DNA of 64,000 bases from Bacteroidaceae bacterium (GTDB taxonomy: Bacteria > Bacteroidota > Bacteroidia > Bacteroidales > Bacteroidaceae), in NCBI GenBank assembly GCA_017615125.1, contig JAGAAS010000029.1, positions 1 to 64,000 of the forward strand, written 5' to 3'. Below the pieces are notes generated by a model, which did not search any database, had not been told where the DNA came from, and was given only the letters and a program-made list of their open reading frames with translations. How positions within the stretch are numbered: the stretch's first letter is position 1; every line of letters starts with the position of its first letter. The translations under genes and the position numbers were made by a program. This document shows positions 42,917 to 52,496 of this stretch, piece after piece.

Positions 42917-44221
42917 CTACTCCCCAACGTGGAAGGCAACGCGGAGGTCCTCCACTTCAGCATCGGTGATAGGATGAAGCTTCCCGACGGGCGCTGCCAT
43001 AATGAGCGAACGGGCGCTGAATTCGGCAACCTCCAGCTTGTCGAAGGTATTGAGTAGCGTGTCGCCTGTCACAATGATGGAATCATTCGCGAGGAAGGCG
43101 CAGGGAGTCTTCGTGAACGACTCTGCCACACGTTCCAAGTCATCATACTGGGAGCCAAACGGGAATGAAGGCACATCCTGCAGGAATATCCAGCTCTCGG
43201 GAATGGTGCGCGGGTCGAACTTCTCGTTTGTCGTACAATAGCCCATCAGCGAAGGACTCTGCGTGAGGATAATGCTGTTGACCTTCGGGTTACGACGATA
43301 AATCTCCTGATGAAGGGCTACCGAACGGCTCGGAACCTTGCCTGCTTCCACCATTCCTCCGCGCACTTGAACGATATCTTCGGCGTCGATATCCCATCGG
43401 TTGACGTTGGGAGGAGTTATCAGGAAATCGTTCCCGTGCCAACGGATGGATGCGGTACCGTAAGAACTGCACATGAGCCCTTGATCACAGGCGCGACGCA
43501 CGATTCGGCAAATCTCGGCACGAATAGCACGCTCGTCGCTGGGATGATGCACGTCCATGAAATGAGGAAAATCGGTAGGGATGCTTTGCTCATGCTTGAG
43601 GATCTGTTTGTCCGTAAGATAGCGGGGATTTCCCAGCGTCTTGGCGTTTAGAATCGTACGCGCACAAAGTTCCAACGTCTCAAACCGCTGATAAGCATCG
43701 GCTATGTCCTCTCCCATAAGCACAACGCCGTGATTCTCCATAATGACAGCCTTATACTCTGAGTTCTTGGTGAACTCCCTTGCTATCATGTGCCCGAGTT
43801 CCTTGCTGCCCGGCAGCGCATAGGGGGCGAAGCCGATAGGCCCGCACACCGCACGCGCCTGGGGAATGATGCTGGTGTCGGGAATCTCGTGGACGATGCT
43901 GAACGTTACGAGTGCTGGCGGATGGGCGTGGATGACGGATTTCATCTTCGGGCGCACGCGGTAGAGCTCCTGATGGAAGGGCAGCTCCGACGAGGGCTTA
44001 TGAACGCCGACAATGCTGCCGTCCGCCTTCACGCAGACGATGTCGGAGGGACGAAGCGAGCCTTTGTCGATGCCTGCGGGAGTAATCCAGACGTCTCCGT
44101 TCTCGTCTTTTATAGACAGGTTGCCCCCGCTTGTGGTAGTCATTCCGCTGCGATAGATGCGACTGATGATGAGCACAAGCTGCTCTGCGGGGTGCATGAG
44201 TTTGGTATCAAGCTGTTTCAT
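42917..44221 (-). CDS. Tandem class II aldolase/adducin protein, second domain degenerate
   Basis: Two class II aldolase domains in one chain (434 aa). The first (residues 1-205) is complete: GGNLS near 32, Glu79 in SSELPFH, zinc ligands His98 and His100 in IHAHPP, His164 in MENHG. The second (about 230-430) has the same fold pattern (YGTASIRWHGNDFLITPPN, RSVALHQEIYRRNP), but the zinc motif HAHP has become LTQSP and ENHG has become LANDS, so it should not bind metal. Possible substrates are L-fuculose or L-rhamnulose 1-phosphate or a related sugar phosphate. It lies 4 bp after the phosphatase-like gene and is the last gene of its unit. Confidence 0.85.
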   Translation of the reverse strand: MKQLDTKLMHPAEQLVLIISRIYRSGMTTTSGGNLSIKDENGDVWITPAGIDKGSLRPSDIVCVKADGSIVGVHKPSSELPFHQELYRVRPKMKSVIHAHPPALVTFSIVHEIPDTSIIPQARAVCGPIGFAPYALPGSKELGHMIAREFTKNSEYKAVIMENHGVVLMGEDIADAYQRFETLELCARTILNAKTLGNPRYLTDKQILKHEQSIPTDFPHFMDVHHPSDERAIRAEICRIVRRACDQGLMCSSYGTASIRWHGNDFLITPPNVNRWDIDAEDIVQVRGGMVEAGKVPSRSVALHQEIYRRNPKVNSIILTQSPSLMGYCTTNEKFDPRTIPESWIFLQDVPSFPFGSQYDDLERVAESFTKTPCAFLANDSIIVTGDTLLNTFDKLEVAEFSARSLIMAAPVGKLHPITDAEVEDLRVAFHVGE

Positions 44222-44225
44222 TTGC

Positions 44226-45074
44226 TTACTTATGAGTTAGGTTAATTGTTAAGGCAATAGGACGATGATCGGAAGCCACAGGAGTGAGCGTCTCCGGCAG
44301 GAGAGGAGAACCCGCAACTCGCACACGAGATGCCGCGCTGCTACCCTTAAAGGATACAAGATAGTCGATAGTGATGTCGGGATTATCGGCAGGATAGGTT
44401 CGGACGGTCGTATCTGTCAGGATGGTGAAGTCCTCCGTCATCTGCTGGATGAAAGGTTCCGAAGGCTCGGCATTGAAGTCCCCAGCCAGGAAGAAGGGCT
44501 TCTCCGGAATACGCTCTGCTGTCTGCTTCAGAATGGGGAGGGAGAGCATTCGGTCCTCTTCCGTCAACGAGAGGTGCGTGCACGCAAAGACGAAGTCGCG
44601 AAACTCCGCAGCTATGAGCACACGCTGCTCCTCGCGCCCGGGAAGAGGCGTCCGAAAGACAGAAAGAGGTTTTTCCCGGCAGAGAATGCCCACGCCGTAC
44701 TTCCCTCCGTCGAAGTCGATGGCAGGAGCGTAGAGCGGTATCATCCCCGTGAGGGAAGCGAGATTCCCTAACACGTCTATCCCCCCACTTCGTGCCGTCA
44801 TGCTGTCGATTTCCTGAACGGCGACGACATCTGCCTTGCATCCGTTCAGCACGTCGGCTATCCGCTGCAAGTCGCGCTTCTCGTCCATCCCGATGCCGTT
44901 TCGTATGTTGTAGCTAACGAAGCATCGCGGCTCGGCCTTCCCGCTGAGAGCATGCCTTTGCCCACACCCGCAGAGGGTGATGATGACAAGAAGCGCAAGA
45001 AGGAATCGGCTTCCCGAAGCCCTTCGGAGGACTCGGAAGGCTTTCAACAACAGATTATCTGAGTTCATCGGCAT
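44226..45074 (-). CDS. Endonuclease/exonuclease/phosphatase-family lipoprotein
   Basis: Exported phosphodiesterase or phosphatase of the DNase I-like fold. Signal segment with lipobox LCGC. Motifs: SYNIRNGIGMDE (metal-binding Asn), VVAVQEID (Glu), FFLAGDFNAEPSEPF (Asp/Asn) and SDHRPIALTI (Asp-His). 282 aa. Homologues act on phosphoinositides, sphingomyelin or nucleic acids; no substrate can be chosen here. Its start overlaps the end of the alcohol dehydrogenase gene by 20 bp, and the aldolase gene follows after 4 bp, so three unlike functions share one transcript. Confidence 0.87.
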   Translation of the reverse strand: MPMNSDNLLLKAFRVLRRASGSRFLLALLVIITLCGCGQRHALSGKAEPRCFVSYNIRNGIGMDEKRDLQRIADVLNGCKADVVAVQEIDSMTARSGGIDVLGNLASLTGMIPLYAPAIDFDGGKYGVGILCREKPLSVFRTPLPGREEQRVLIAAEFRDFVFACTHLSLTEEDRMLSLPILKQTAERIPEKPFFLAGDFNAEPSEPFIQQMTEDFTILTDTTVRTYPADNPDITIDYLVSFKGSSAASRVRVAGSPLLPETLTPVASDHRPIALTINLTHK

Positions 45075-46332
45075 GAGCTATTAAGTATTCCTCTGCCTCC
45101 ACGTTCCAGAGCCCGTTGTGAGCTTCACAAAGACGTGCCAATTCCGCATAGACGGGATTGGTTTCGCCCTTTGCGCGGAAGTCGGCAATAGCCGTAAGCG
45201 GCATATCGACATGCGTGTATATCAGCTTCTTTCCTCCGGGAATGGACGGAAGGTTGAGCGTCGTCTCGATGACTTCTCCCAGTCCTCCCACATGAGTGAC
45301 GAGCCCCGAAGGGTCAAGTCCCTCCGACATCATCGCAATAGCCTCGCGCATATCGTCGTTGTTTCCTCCGCTGGTGCCAACAACGTGTGTGTAGGCATAG
45401 TGGACGTTGTAGAAATTGAAAGAAGCCTTGAAGGGAGCCTTCGAGGGCCCGGCGAAGAAGTTCAGGCAGCCGTCGAAGGCGAGGATGTCGTCAGCCTGCT
45501 CCACAACAGCGGGAACGGGGGCGAAGCAGAACACATCGTCGTACCCCTCCCCTCCCGTCAGCTCACGAAGGGAAGCAGCCGGATTCTCCATCTTCCCCGT
45601 GTTGACATAAATCAACCTTATGCCGCGCGAGGCTGCATACGCGGGGGCGTAAAGAGAAGCAGCCCTATCGAGGCGGCTCTGATCGATGTCGGTAACCACC
45701 ATCAGCGAGGGCCGACGGTCTTCCCTGTGGAGAGCATAGTTGATAGCAGCCAATCCCATAGGGCCCACGCTTGCCAACAGCGCCATACGCCCGCCGTCCT
45801 TGATCTCCATCGAGTGGACATAGGAGCCGGGAGTGAGGTGATAGTTGGCGTGCATAGCGCCTATCACGCACGACATCGGCTCGCTTAGGGAAGCCGGATA
45901 GAAGCCCGCGCCCGTGAAGTGGAGCAGGCAGTTCTGCTCCATCACCTCGTTGGGGATGATGACGTACGTAGCGTCGCCTCCGATATAGCGATAGCTGTAT
46001 CCGGGGGCGCTGAGGACGCCCACAGGCCCATCGGGGAAGTTGATAGCGGGCTGAATGGAAAACTTGTCGCCGGGCTTGAACTGATGCTGCCACTTGTTGC
46101 CTACTTGCACGATCTCTCCTGCAAACTCGTGCCCAATGATGGTGGGATGCTCCGCGATGTCGCGCGGCACGCGCTTGTGGGTATCGGCTCCGTGGGCTGC
46201 TTTGTACGACGACATGCAGATGCTGTCGCAGACAACGCGGGCAAGTATCTCGTCGTCGCCCATTGGGGGCAGCTCAAATTCCTCCAGTCTCAAGTCATCT
46301 TTGCCATACAGGCGAACTGCTTTTGTCTTCAT
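45055..46332 (-). CDS. Zinc-dependent alcohol dehydrogenase, SorE-like
   Basis: Medium-chain dehydrogenase (425 aa) with the GroES-like catalytic domain (VVCDSICMSSYKAAHG; GHEFAGEIVQVG near residue 65; FKPGDKFSIQP) and a nucleotide-binding domain (MALLASVGPMGLAAINYAL). Overall it looks like L-sorbose 1-phosphate reductase-type proteins that reduce a ketose phosphate to an alditol phosphate. With the class II aldolase two genes downstream this suggests a sugar-phosphate or sugar-alcohol pathway, but the substrate is not shown. First gene of a three-gene unit; a module repeat lies upstream. Confidence 0.8.
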   Translation of the reverse strand: MKTKAVRLYGKDDLRLEEFELPPMGDDEILARVVCDSICMSSYKAAHGADTHKRVPRDIAEHPTIIGHEFAGEIVQVGNKWQHQFKPGDKFSIQPAINFPDGPVGVLSAPGYSYRYIGGDATYVIIPNEVMEQNCLLHFTGAGFYPASLSEPMSCVIGAMHANYHLTPGSYVHSMEIKDGGRMALLASVGPMGLAAINYALHREDRRPSLMVVTDIDQSRLDRAASLYAPAYAASRGIRLIYVNTGKMENPAASLRELTGGEGYDDVFCFAPVPAVVEQADDILAFDGCLNFFAGPSKAPFKASFNFYNVHYAYTHVVGTSGGNNDDMREAIAMMSEGLDPSGLVTHVGGLGEVIETTLNLPSIPGGKKLIYTHVDMPLTAIADFRAKGETNPVYAELARLCEAHNGLWNVEAEEYLIAHADELR

Positions 46333-46358
46333 TTCCGAATTATAGTTTGACTTCCTCG

Positions 46359-46442
46359 ATTTTTTCTTTGTCCAAAAAATTGTTTTCTTTCTTCATCTCG
46401 CCGGCTTCTTTCTTCATACGGCGAGATTCCTTCTCCATATTT
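46359..46442 (-). repeat. Interspersed module repeat, copy 8
   Basis: Minus strand units ATATGGAGAAGGAA, TCTCGCCGT, ATGAAGAAAGAAG, GGCGAGATGAAGAAAGAAAA and TTTTTTGGACAAAGAAAAAA. It lies between the tricorn-like protease gene and the alcohol dehydrogenase gene. Confidence 0.82.
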
Positions 46443-46459
46443 AAATGTCCCTTCTGCGC

Positions 46460-49400
46460 CTATTTGGATTTGTCGGGATCGGCAGGCGTAGGAGGAAGAG
46501 GCTTCCAGTTCTTGAGCTCCTGCTTGAGTTCTTCTACCGCGCGGAGCAGCTGGGCGTCGTTGCCCAGATAGTCTTCGAAGGGATTGATGTCGACTTCGAT
46601 GTCGGGATCTACTCCGTGTCCCTCGATAATCCACTCTCCTTCTGTCGAATAGGAGGTAAAGAAAGGCGTGCGCATATCCTGTCCGTCCACAAAGGGGCGT
46701 GAGCCCGAGATGCCCACGATTCCTCCCCACGTGCGCTTACCGATAAGCTTCCCGAGCCCCAGTTTTCGGAATCCGTAGGGGAAAAGGTCACCGTCGCTCG
46801 ACGAATATTTGTCGATGAGGCACACCATAGGCCCGTAGAAAGCCTCGTTGGGAACGGGCTCGTTGGCTCCATTGCGATACATGCTCACCCTGTAGACTTC
46901 GCGCTGCAGACGCTCGAGAATCATGGGCGACACGTTGCCTCCGCCGTTCATTCGGTCGTCGACGATAAGGGCGCGCTTGTCAAGCTGGGTGTAGTAGAGC
47001 TTGGTGAAGGCATCCAGTCCTTCGACGCTCATGTCTGGGATATGGATGTATCCGATTTCCCCGTTGGAGGCCTCGTTGACGATAGCGATGTTGCGCTGCA
47101 CCCACTCGTGATAAGCCAGCTGGATTTCGCTTGCGATGGGCTTCACATACACCACGCGGCTGTCCTTCCCTGAGGCGTTGGTAGCCAGCTCGAGGGCTAC
47201 CGTCTTCCCTACCTTGTTGACAAGAGCCTGCCCTATGGCTGTGTACTCCGAAGCGGGAACGCCGTTGACAGCCGTTATGTAGTCGCCCTCCTTTGCCTCC
47301 ACGCCTGGAGCCGTAAGCGGGGAAACGAGTTCCTTGTCCCAGTCGGCTCCTTGGAAGATATGATCGATGCGGAAGGCGCCTGTAGCTTCATCGCGGCTGA
47401 GACGTGCGCCCAGCAAGCCTGTGGCGATGCGCGGGATAGAGGGTGTCTCGCCCGAGGTGATGTAGGCGTGCCCGACGTTCAGTTCGCCTATCATCTCGCC
47501 GATAAGGTAGGTGAGGTCGTCGCGATGCTTAACCCAGGGGAGCAGAGCCGCATACTTGTCGTGAATCTTCTGCCAGTCGAGTCCGTGCATGTTCTCCACA
47601 TAGAAGTTATCACGCGTGATGCGCCAGCTCTCGTCGAAAATCTGCTTCCATTCGGCCTCGTGGTTGATTATCATATCCATCGCATCCGTTGGAATGGGTT
47701 GGTCTCCCCTTCCTCCGAAGTTGGCAACGGAATAGCGCCCTTCGGGACGGACAAGCGCTTTCTTTCCATCGGGCGTGATAGCTATAGGCACTACAGGCGA
47801 TACTTCGGATACCTTACGCGAAGCAAGGTCGAAGGCCTTCACGCCGTTTCCCGAGCCTGAGAAATAGAGCTTTCCTTCGGGAGCCAGCAGGAGGCGGTAG
47901 AATCCGGCATCCATAGGCAGAGCGGTGATGCGCTGTCCGATTCCATCAAGGTCCACCTTCGTATGCTTCGGCTCCTTCTCCTTCTTTTTCTTCTTGTCGT
48001 CGGCCTTGTATTCTTCGGAGCTGAGAGCAAGCGGGTTAGGCGTCTCGGAAGCAAGGGGAACCATAAACACATAGTCGGAGACATTGTAGGAAGCGTTCCA
48101 CTCCACGCTCGAGTACTGGGCACGCAGGGCACGCGAGGAGGTAAAGAAGAGATACCTTCCATCCTGCGAGAAGAGAGGCTGCGAGGCATCGTACCATCTG
48201 TCGGTTAGCTGGTACGACGTTTTCTTCTCCATATCGAAGAGGAAGATGGCGCTCATCTTGTTAGGCAGCTCCTCGGAATAGGCAGCCCATTTCCCGTCGG
48301 GAGAAAGGGAGAATCTGCGGAATCCTGATGTCTCGCTCACGAGCAGGCGCTCGGCTTTCTTGCTCTTGGCATCCAGCTCCCAAATGTCGCGCTTCTCTGT
48401 GCGGAAATAGAGCTTCGAGCCGTCAGGGCTCCATTGGAGGCCCGAGAGGTAGCCCGACTCAAACTGGGTGAAGGGCTCTGCTTTCGTAAGGTCCGACGAG
48501 GGAGCCACCCACACCTGGTATTCGCCTCCAGCATCCGACAGCCAGGCAACACGGCTTCCGTCGGGACTCCAGGTCACCTCGCGCTCATGAGACTCTGGAG
48601 AGCGTGTCACATTATAGACAGGTCCCTGCTCAGCAGGCAAGGACCACACATCTCCGCGGGCAATCGCAACCACCCGCTTTCCGTCGGGCGAGAGGCTCGC
48701 ACCGCTCAGGTCATTCCCGACGTTTCGTATCTCGCTGCGGCTGTAGATGTCGTCATCAGCCAGCGTGATGGAAACCTTTGCACACTTCCGGGAAGCAACG
48801 TCGTACTTATAGATATATCCGCCGTTCTCAAACACGATGCTCTTCTGCGAGCAGGAGGGGAACTTGCAGTCATATTCGGTAAAGTCGGTCACCTTGCGTG
48901 TCTGCTTCGACTTGGTGTCGTAGACAAAGAGGTTCATCGTCCTGTCACGATCGGAGAAGTAATAAATCTCGTCACCTACCCACATGGGGAAGATGTCCTG
49001 TGCCTCCGCGTCGCAGCCAGGAATGCGCTCAATCTGCGTTGTGCCCACCTGATGAATCCAGATGTCGTCGGCCTGCCCGCCTCGATAGTACTTCCACGTA
49101 CGGAACTCGCGGAACATCCTGTTCATCGCGAGCTGCGTGCCGTCGGGGCTGAAGCTGCAGAAGCCGCCCTCGGAAGTCGGGATATACTCGGGCATGCCTC
49201 CCTCGACGGGAACCGTGCAGAGCTGAGCACGCAACCCGCTGAAGCACCATTGCTTGCTGCGGTAGACGATGCGCGTGCCGTCGGGCGTCCAGCCCATAAC
49301 AATGTTGTTGGGACCCATGCGCTCGCCCATCTTGTCGCGCTCAACGAGGGCCGACCAGGTGATGCGCTGGGGCTCTCCTCCCTCGACGGGCATCGTGTAC

Positions 49401-49666
49401 ACCTCGGTATTGCCGTCATATTGGGCTGTGAAGGCGATTGTCTTCCCGTCGGGCGATATCTTGGCAAACGACTCGTAGCCCACGTCGCTGGTTAGCTTCA
49501 CAGCCGCCCCGCCCTGCTCGGGCACACGGTAGAGGTTTCCTGCATAGGAGAACACAATGTTTCCTCCCCCGATGGTGGGGAAACGGAGAAGACGAGCCTC
49601 GTCGGCCTTCAGCATCTGCACTGGAAGCAGCATTGCAAACGCTATTGTCAAAAGAGTTTTTTTCAT
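46460..49666 (-). CDS. Tricorn-like S41 protease
   Basis: Large secreted or periplasmic peptidase (1068 aa from MKKTLLTIAFAMLLPVQMLKA, a good signal peptide). Residues about 25-330 and 340-650 form two beta-propellers with repeated SPDGK/SPDGS blades (AKISPDGKTIAFTAQYDG, FSLSPDGKWAAYSEELPN). A tricorn core and PDZ domain follow (ATGLLGARLSRDEATGAF, EGDYITAVNGVPASEY), then the S41 catalytic domain with the Ser in YSSSDGDLFPYGF (near residue 952). Homologues trim peptides. The start at 49666 avoids overlap with the nitroreductase gene that the longer frame would require. Confidence 0.92.
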   Translation of the reverse strand: MKKTLLTIAFAMLLPVQMLKADEARLLRFPTIGGGNIVFSYAGNLYRVPEQGGAAVKLTSDVGYESFAKISPDGKTIAFTAQYDGNTEVYTMPVEGGEPQRITWSALVERDKMGERMGPNNIVMGWTPDGTRIVYRSKQWCFSGLRAQLCTVPVEGGMPEYIPTSEGGFCSFSPDGTQLAMNRMFREFRTWKYYRGGQADDIWIHQVGTTQIERIPGCDAEAQDIFPMWVGDEIYYFSDRDRTMNLFVYDTKSKQTRKVTDFTEYDCKFPSCSQKSIVFENGGYIYKYDVASRKCAKVSITLADDDIYSRSEIRNVGNDLSGASLSPDGKRVVAIARGDVWSLPAEQGPVYNVTRSPESHEREVTWSPDGSRVAWLSDAGGEYQVWVAPSSDLTKAEPFTQFESGYLSGLQWSPDGSKLYFRTEKRDIWELDAKSKKAERLLVSETSGFRRFSLSPDGKWAAYSEELPNKMSAIFLFDMEKKTSYQLTDRWYDASQPLFSQDGRYLFFTSSRALRAQYSSVEWNASYNVSDYVFMVPLASETPNPLALSSEEYKADDKKKKKEKEPKHTKVDLDGIGQRITALPMDAGFYRLLLAPEGKLYFSGSGNGVKAFDLASRKVSEVSPVVPIAITPDGKKALVRPEGRYSVANFGGRGDQPIPTDAMDMIINHEAEWKQIFDESWRITRDNFYVENMHGLDWQKIHDKYAALLPWVKHRDDLTYLIGEMIGELNVGHAYITSGETPSIPRIATGLLGARLSRDEATGAFRIDHIFQGADWDKELVSPLTAPGVEAKEGDYITAVNGVPASEYTAIGQALVNKVGKTVALELATNASGKDSRVVYVKPIASEIQLAYHEWVQRNIAIVNEASNGEIGYIHIPDMSVEGLDAFTKLYYTQLDKRALIVDDRMNGGGNVSPMILERLQREVYRVSMYRNGANEPVPNEAFYGPMVCLIDKYSSSDGDLFPYGFRKLGLGKLIGKRTWGGIVGISGSRPFVDGQDMRTPFFTSYSTEGEWIIEGHGVDPDIEVDINPFEDYLGNDAQLLRAVEELKQELKNWKPLPPTPADPDKSK

Positions 49667-49734
49667 ATTTCTCGGTTTAAGATTAAGTTTTTCGTATGAT
49701 TCTGGTGTTGTTTCTCTCACATATTGTTCGGATG

Positions 49735-50427
49735 TTAAGCCCATTCGAAGTCTTCGTCCGAAGCTCCTATCTCAAAGTGATACTTGACGATGCCGAGATC
49801 CATCTTCGAGAAGAAGCCGACGCCTGCCTTCACGCTCACGCGATGCCCGATGCGGCTGAAGTGGAATTTTTGCTGGTTCGTAGCCGTAGGCGCCAGCAGC
49901 GCGCAACGTATGCCTTGCAGATACCATTCGGGATCGGCATTAGCGGTAAGGGTTGCCACTTCTTCTATCGACTTGGAACGATGAGGAACGCCCTGCGTGG
50001 CTCCATAGCCGAGGGCAACGACAGCCACCAATTTCTCGTTCTCGCCTACCACGTACGACGTCTTCACCTTCGCATAGGTGAGCCCTACCCAACAGCTGTT
50101 CAACCCCAGTTGTTGCGCCAGCAGGACAACGCGCTCCCCGTAGTAGCCGAGTTTCTCGTCAAGTGTCTCCGACTTCGGCCCGATGAGGGCGAGGTAGTTG
50201 CTGACATTGCGGAACTTGCCATAGTGCGAGAGGAAGCTGTCGAAAGCTTTCGGCTCGTTCAGCACCAGCTGCATGTGCAGTTCTCCTTCAGCGTTTCCAT
50301 TGTCTATCTCTGCCTGCAGGGTTTCCGCCACATCGCCTGGGATGGGTTTGTCGAGATACTGGCGCACGGAGTGACGTTTCTGAACGGCATCCTTCAGTTC
50401 TGCTATGGTCATTGTTGTCGGATTCAT
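49735..50427 (-). CDS. Nitroreductase family protein
   Basis: FMN-dependent oxidoreductase, 230 aa. N-terminal flavin-binding RHSVRQYLDKPIP, central NVSNYLALIGPKSETLDEKLGYYGERVVLLAQQLGLNSCW split over the dimer interface, and late LALGYGATQGVP-type segment (VVALGYGATQGVPHRSK). No signal peptide. Substrate unknown; the family reduces nitroaromatics, quinones or iodotyrosine. It lies 69 bp before the tricorn-like gene on the same strand. Confidence 0.86.
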   Translation of the reverse strand: MNPTTMTIAELKDAVQKRHSVRQYLDKPIPGDVAETLQAEIDNGNAEGELHMQLVLNEPKAFDSFLSHYGKFRNVSNYLALIGPKSETLDEKLGYYGERVVLLAQQLGLNSCWVGLTYAKVKTSYVVGENEKLVAVVALGYGATQGVPHRSKSIEEVATLTANADPEWYLQGIRCALLAPTATNQQKFHFSRIGHRVSVKAGVGFFSKMDLGIVKYHFEIGASDEDFEWA

Positions 50428-50469
50428 TTTATATGATTATTGGGAAAAAGCAAGCTAAGCTGTTGTTCC

Positions 50470-51534
50470 TTACTGGAGTTGAGACGAAACAAATGTGTCT
50501 ATATTCTTCAAATTGTCACGTAGAAGGATTTCTCCCGTCTCCCCGTCTATAAGCAGCATCGTCGGAATGCCGTGAAGGGCATATTCCGACCAAGCATTAT
50601 CGTCCTTCCGCCCAGGGTTAACTTCCCTGACATTTATCCAGGTCATCCCATTCTCCGGGAGGAAGGACTTCCAGTTCTTCTCATTCTCGTCTTCCGAAAC
50701 GGAATAGATCTCCAGCCCCTTCCCGTGATACTTATCATACAGCGCCTTTAATACGGGAATGGATTCCCTGCAAGGTCCGCACCAAGTGGCCCAGAAGTCA
50801 AGAAGGACGTAGCGGTTAGCCGGATTGTTCACAACGGAGCTCAGGCTTATCATGTTGCCGTCAACATCTGGAAACTCCACATCAATATAATAGTTCGCGC
50901 TGCCTTCTGGCGCAGGTTCCGTTTTCGCGCGGCGTGTCAACTCCTCCCGCAATTCGGCGATATAAGGTTTCGCTGCAAGATCCGGCGACAGTCGATCGAG
51001 TACGCTCAGTCCCTGAGCGGCAGGAGTACCGCGCCCGTCGGAATAGTAAAGTGCCAGGATACCTGTTTCATCAGCATTCAAAGCCTCATCCCTGAGCGCG
51101 TTGGAAGCATCTGTCTCTCCTCTGTTATACAACTCATGTATCTTGAAGAGTAAATCGTTGGAAGGCGTCCCCGTCGCATGGGTAGCGTAATCCTCCTCAT
51201 CCGTAGCATCTACATTCGCGATAATCGTTCCCGGCTCCAGAAAGAAGTCCTTCAGTTGCATACCATCCTTTGTAAACAGATACACATGGGTTGGAGCCGA
51301 TATGTGGGGATGAAACTCAAAAACACCATCTTTGACTCTAGCTGTCTCAATCACCTTGTAATGATCGAACGCATCAGTCAATTGAAGTTCTTTTCCGTCC
51401 TTGACACCCTTGATGGAGCCCTTGACGGTACAGTATTCAGGCTGGGATTGGCACGCGCCCAGGAGAATCAACAATGAAACTGCAGCAAAAAGCAGCCGAT
51501 TCCTCATTTCCTTAAACTCAAACATAGCATTCAC
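50470..51534 (-). CDS. TlpA-type thiol-disulfide lipoprotein with DUF4369-like N-terminus
   Basis: Envelope thioredoxin-fold protein. Lipobox LLGAC; the N-terminal half (about residues 35-190, YCTVKGSIKGVKDGKELQL) resembles the DUF4369 domain common in Bacteroidetes TlpA proteins. The C-terminal thioredoxin domain has the active site WATWCGPCRESIP (near residue 245) and the cis-Pro region HGIPTMLLID. 354 aa. An alternative start, MRNRLLFAAVS, 27 bp in, gives a more ordinary signal peptide. It follows the SGNH hydrolase gene by 17 bp. Confidence 0.88.
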   Translation of the reverse strand: MNAMFEFKEMRNRLLFAAVSLLILLGACQSQPEYCTVKGSIKGVKDGKELQLTDAFDHYKVIETARVKDGVFEFHPHISAPTHVYLFTKDGMQLKDFFLEPGTIIANVDATDEEDYATHATGTPSNDLLFKIHELYNRGETDASNALRDEALNADETGILALYYSDGRGTPAAQGLSVLDRLSPDLAAKPYIAELREELTRRAKTEPAPEGSANYYIDVEFPDVDGNMISLSSVVNNPANRYVLLDFWATWCGPCRESIPVLKALYDKYHGKGLEIYSVSEDENEKNWKSFLPENGMTWINVREVNPGRKDDNAWSEYALHGIPTMLLIDGETGEILLRDNLKNIDTFVSSQLQ

Positions 51535-51551
51535 TAACTAATGCCTTCCAC

Positions 51552-52415
51552 CTATTCTGCGAAGTCAAACGATGCGGGATAGCCCATCAGCTGGTAGGCA
51601 ATTGTATAAGCCATTCTGCGGTGCCCCTCGGTATTGGGATGCAGCTGGTCGGTAGAGGCGTTGCGGAAATAGACCATCTGCGCTGGCTCGAGGGGATAGA
51701 GCCCGCTGATGCTGAAGAGGTCGATGACAGGCATTGCCCACAGGCTACCTGCTTCGCGCACGGCCTGAATATAGTCGTCGATGTACAGTCCCAGAGCGTT
51801 GGAGAACGACTCGTCGGGCTGGATATTCTTGTCGCCGAAGGTCGCATACCCCCGATGCAGCGGAGTCATGAGGATGATTTGCTTCGTGGGGAAGTGATGC
51901 TTGAGATAGGCCAGCGCATTGTTGGTACGCCCGCAGAAGGTGCCCTCGTCCGTGTTCTTCACGCGGTGCTTCCTTATCACGTTGATGGGCCCGTCGTCCC
52001 GCGTGTATTCGGCTTTCTCGTCATACCACGCCCCGATGGGTACGTGTGCGTTATAGTCATTCGTGCCGATAAACACGATGATTGCATCCACGTCTTGTCC
52101 GTGCTCGGCCTCCAGCTTTTCTGCCTGCCCGATGATTTGACTCATCTGATGTCCGTTGATGCCATAGACAAGGGGCTCGATGCCCAGGATATCCTTCAGG
52201 AAGTTCCAGAAGACGTTCTGATACGATAGCTGATTAGCGTCCGTGATGGAATCGCCCAGATAGGCCACCTTCTTGCCGTTCCATTGGCTCATTATTTCGG
52301 GAAGTTTCGACTGCTCTTTCTTCTTCGAGCGTGCTTCTGCGTTGCCTGGTACCATCAGTAGCAGGACGAGAACTGTTGCCAGCGTGGCAACGAGTGAACG
52401 ATGAGTACTTGTCAT
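51552..52415 (-). CDS. Secreted SGNH/GDSL hydrolase
   Basis: Signal peptide (cleavage near GNAEA). SGNH esterase or lipase fold: nucleophile Ser in VAYLGDSITDANQ, Gly in YGINGHQMS, Asn in FIGTNDYNAH, and the Asp/His pair in TDQLHPNTEGHRRMAY. 287 aa. It is unlike the esterase at 20384-21697 in having no extra N-terminal domain and the standard GDS motif. Substrate unknown. A promoter lies at 52465-52496 and the TlpA-type gene follows. Confidence 0.88.
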   Translation of the reverse strand: MTSTHRSLVATLATVLVLLLMVPGNAEARSKKKEQSKLPEIMSQWNGKKVAYLGDSITDANQLSYQNVFWNFLKDILGIEPLVYGINGHQMSQIIGQAEKLEAEHGQDVDAIIVFIGTNDYNAHVPIGAWYDEKAEYTRDDGPINVIRKHRVKNTDEGTFCGRTNNALAYLKHHFPTKQIILMTPLHRGYATFGDKNIQPDESFSNALGLYIDDYIQAVREAGSLWAMPVIDLFSISGLYPLEPAQMVYFRNASTDQLHPNTEGHRRMAYTIAYQLMGYPASFDFAE

Positions 52416-52464
52416 AGTTTTCTTGCTATTAAACGTTTATCGGGAGAGAACTTCTCCTATGCTG

Positions 52465-52496
52465 CAAAGATAAGGGAAAAGCCTGCGCGAAACAAG
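52465..52496 (-). promoter_or_regulatory. Promoter for the SGNH hydrolase gene
   Basis: Minus strand CTTG (52496-52493), 20 bp, TATCTTTG (52472-52465), about 50 bp before the ATG at 52415. Confidence 0.7.

Noticed and set aside
48434..49495. 353-aa open frame antisense to the tricorn-like gene
   Set aside because: Shadow frame; the sense strand encodes clear beta-propeller blades.
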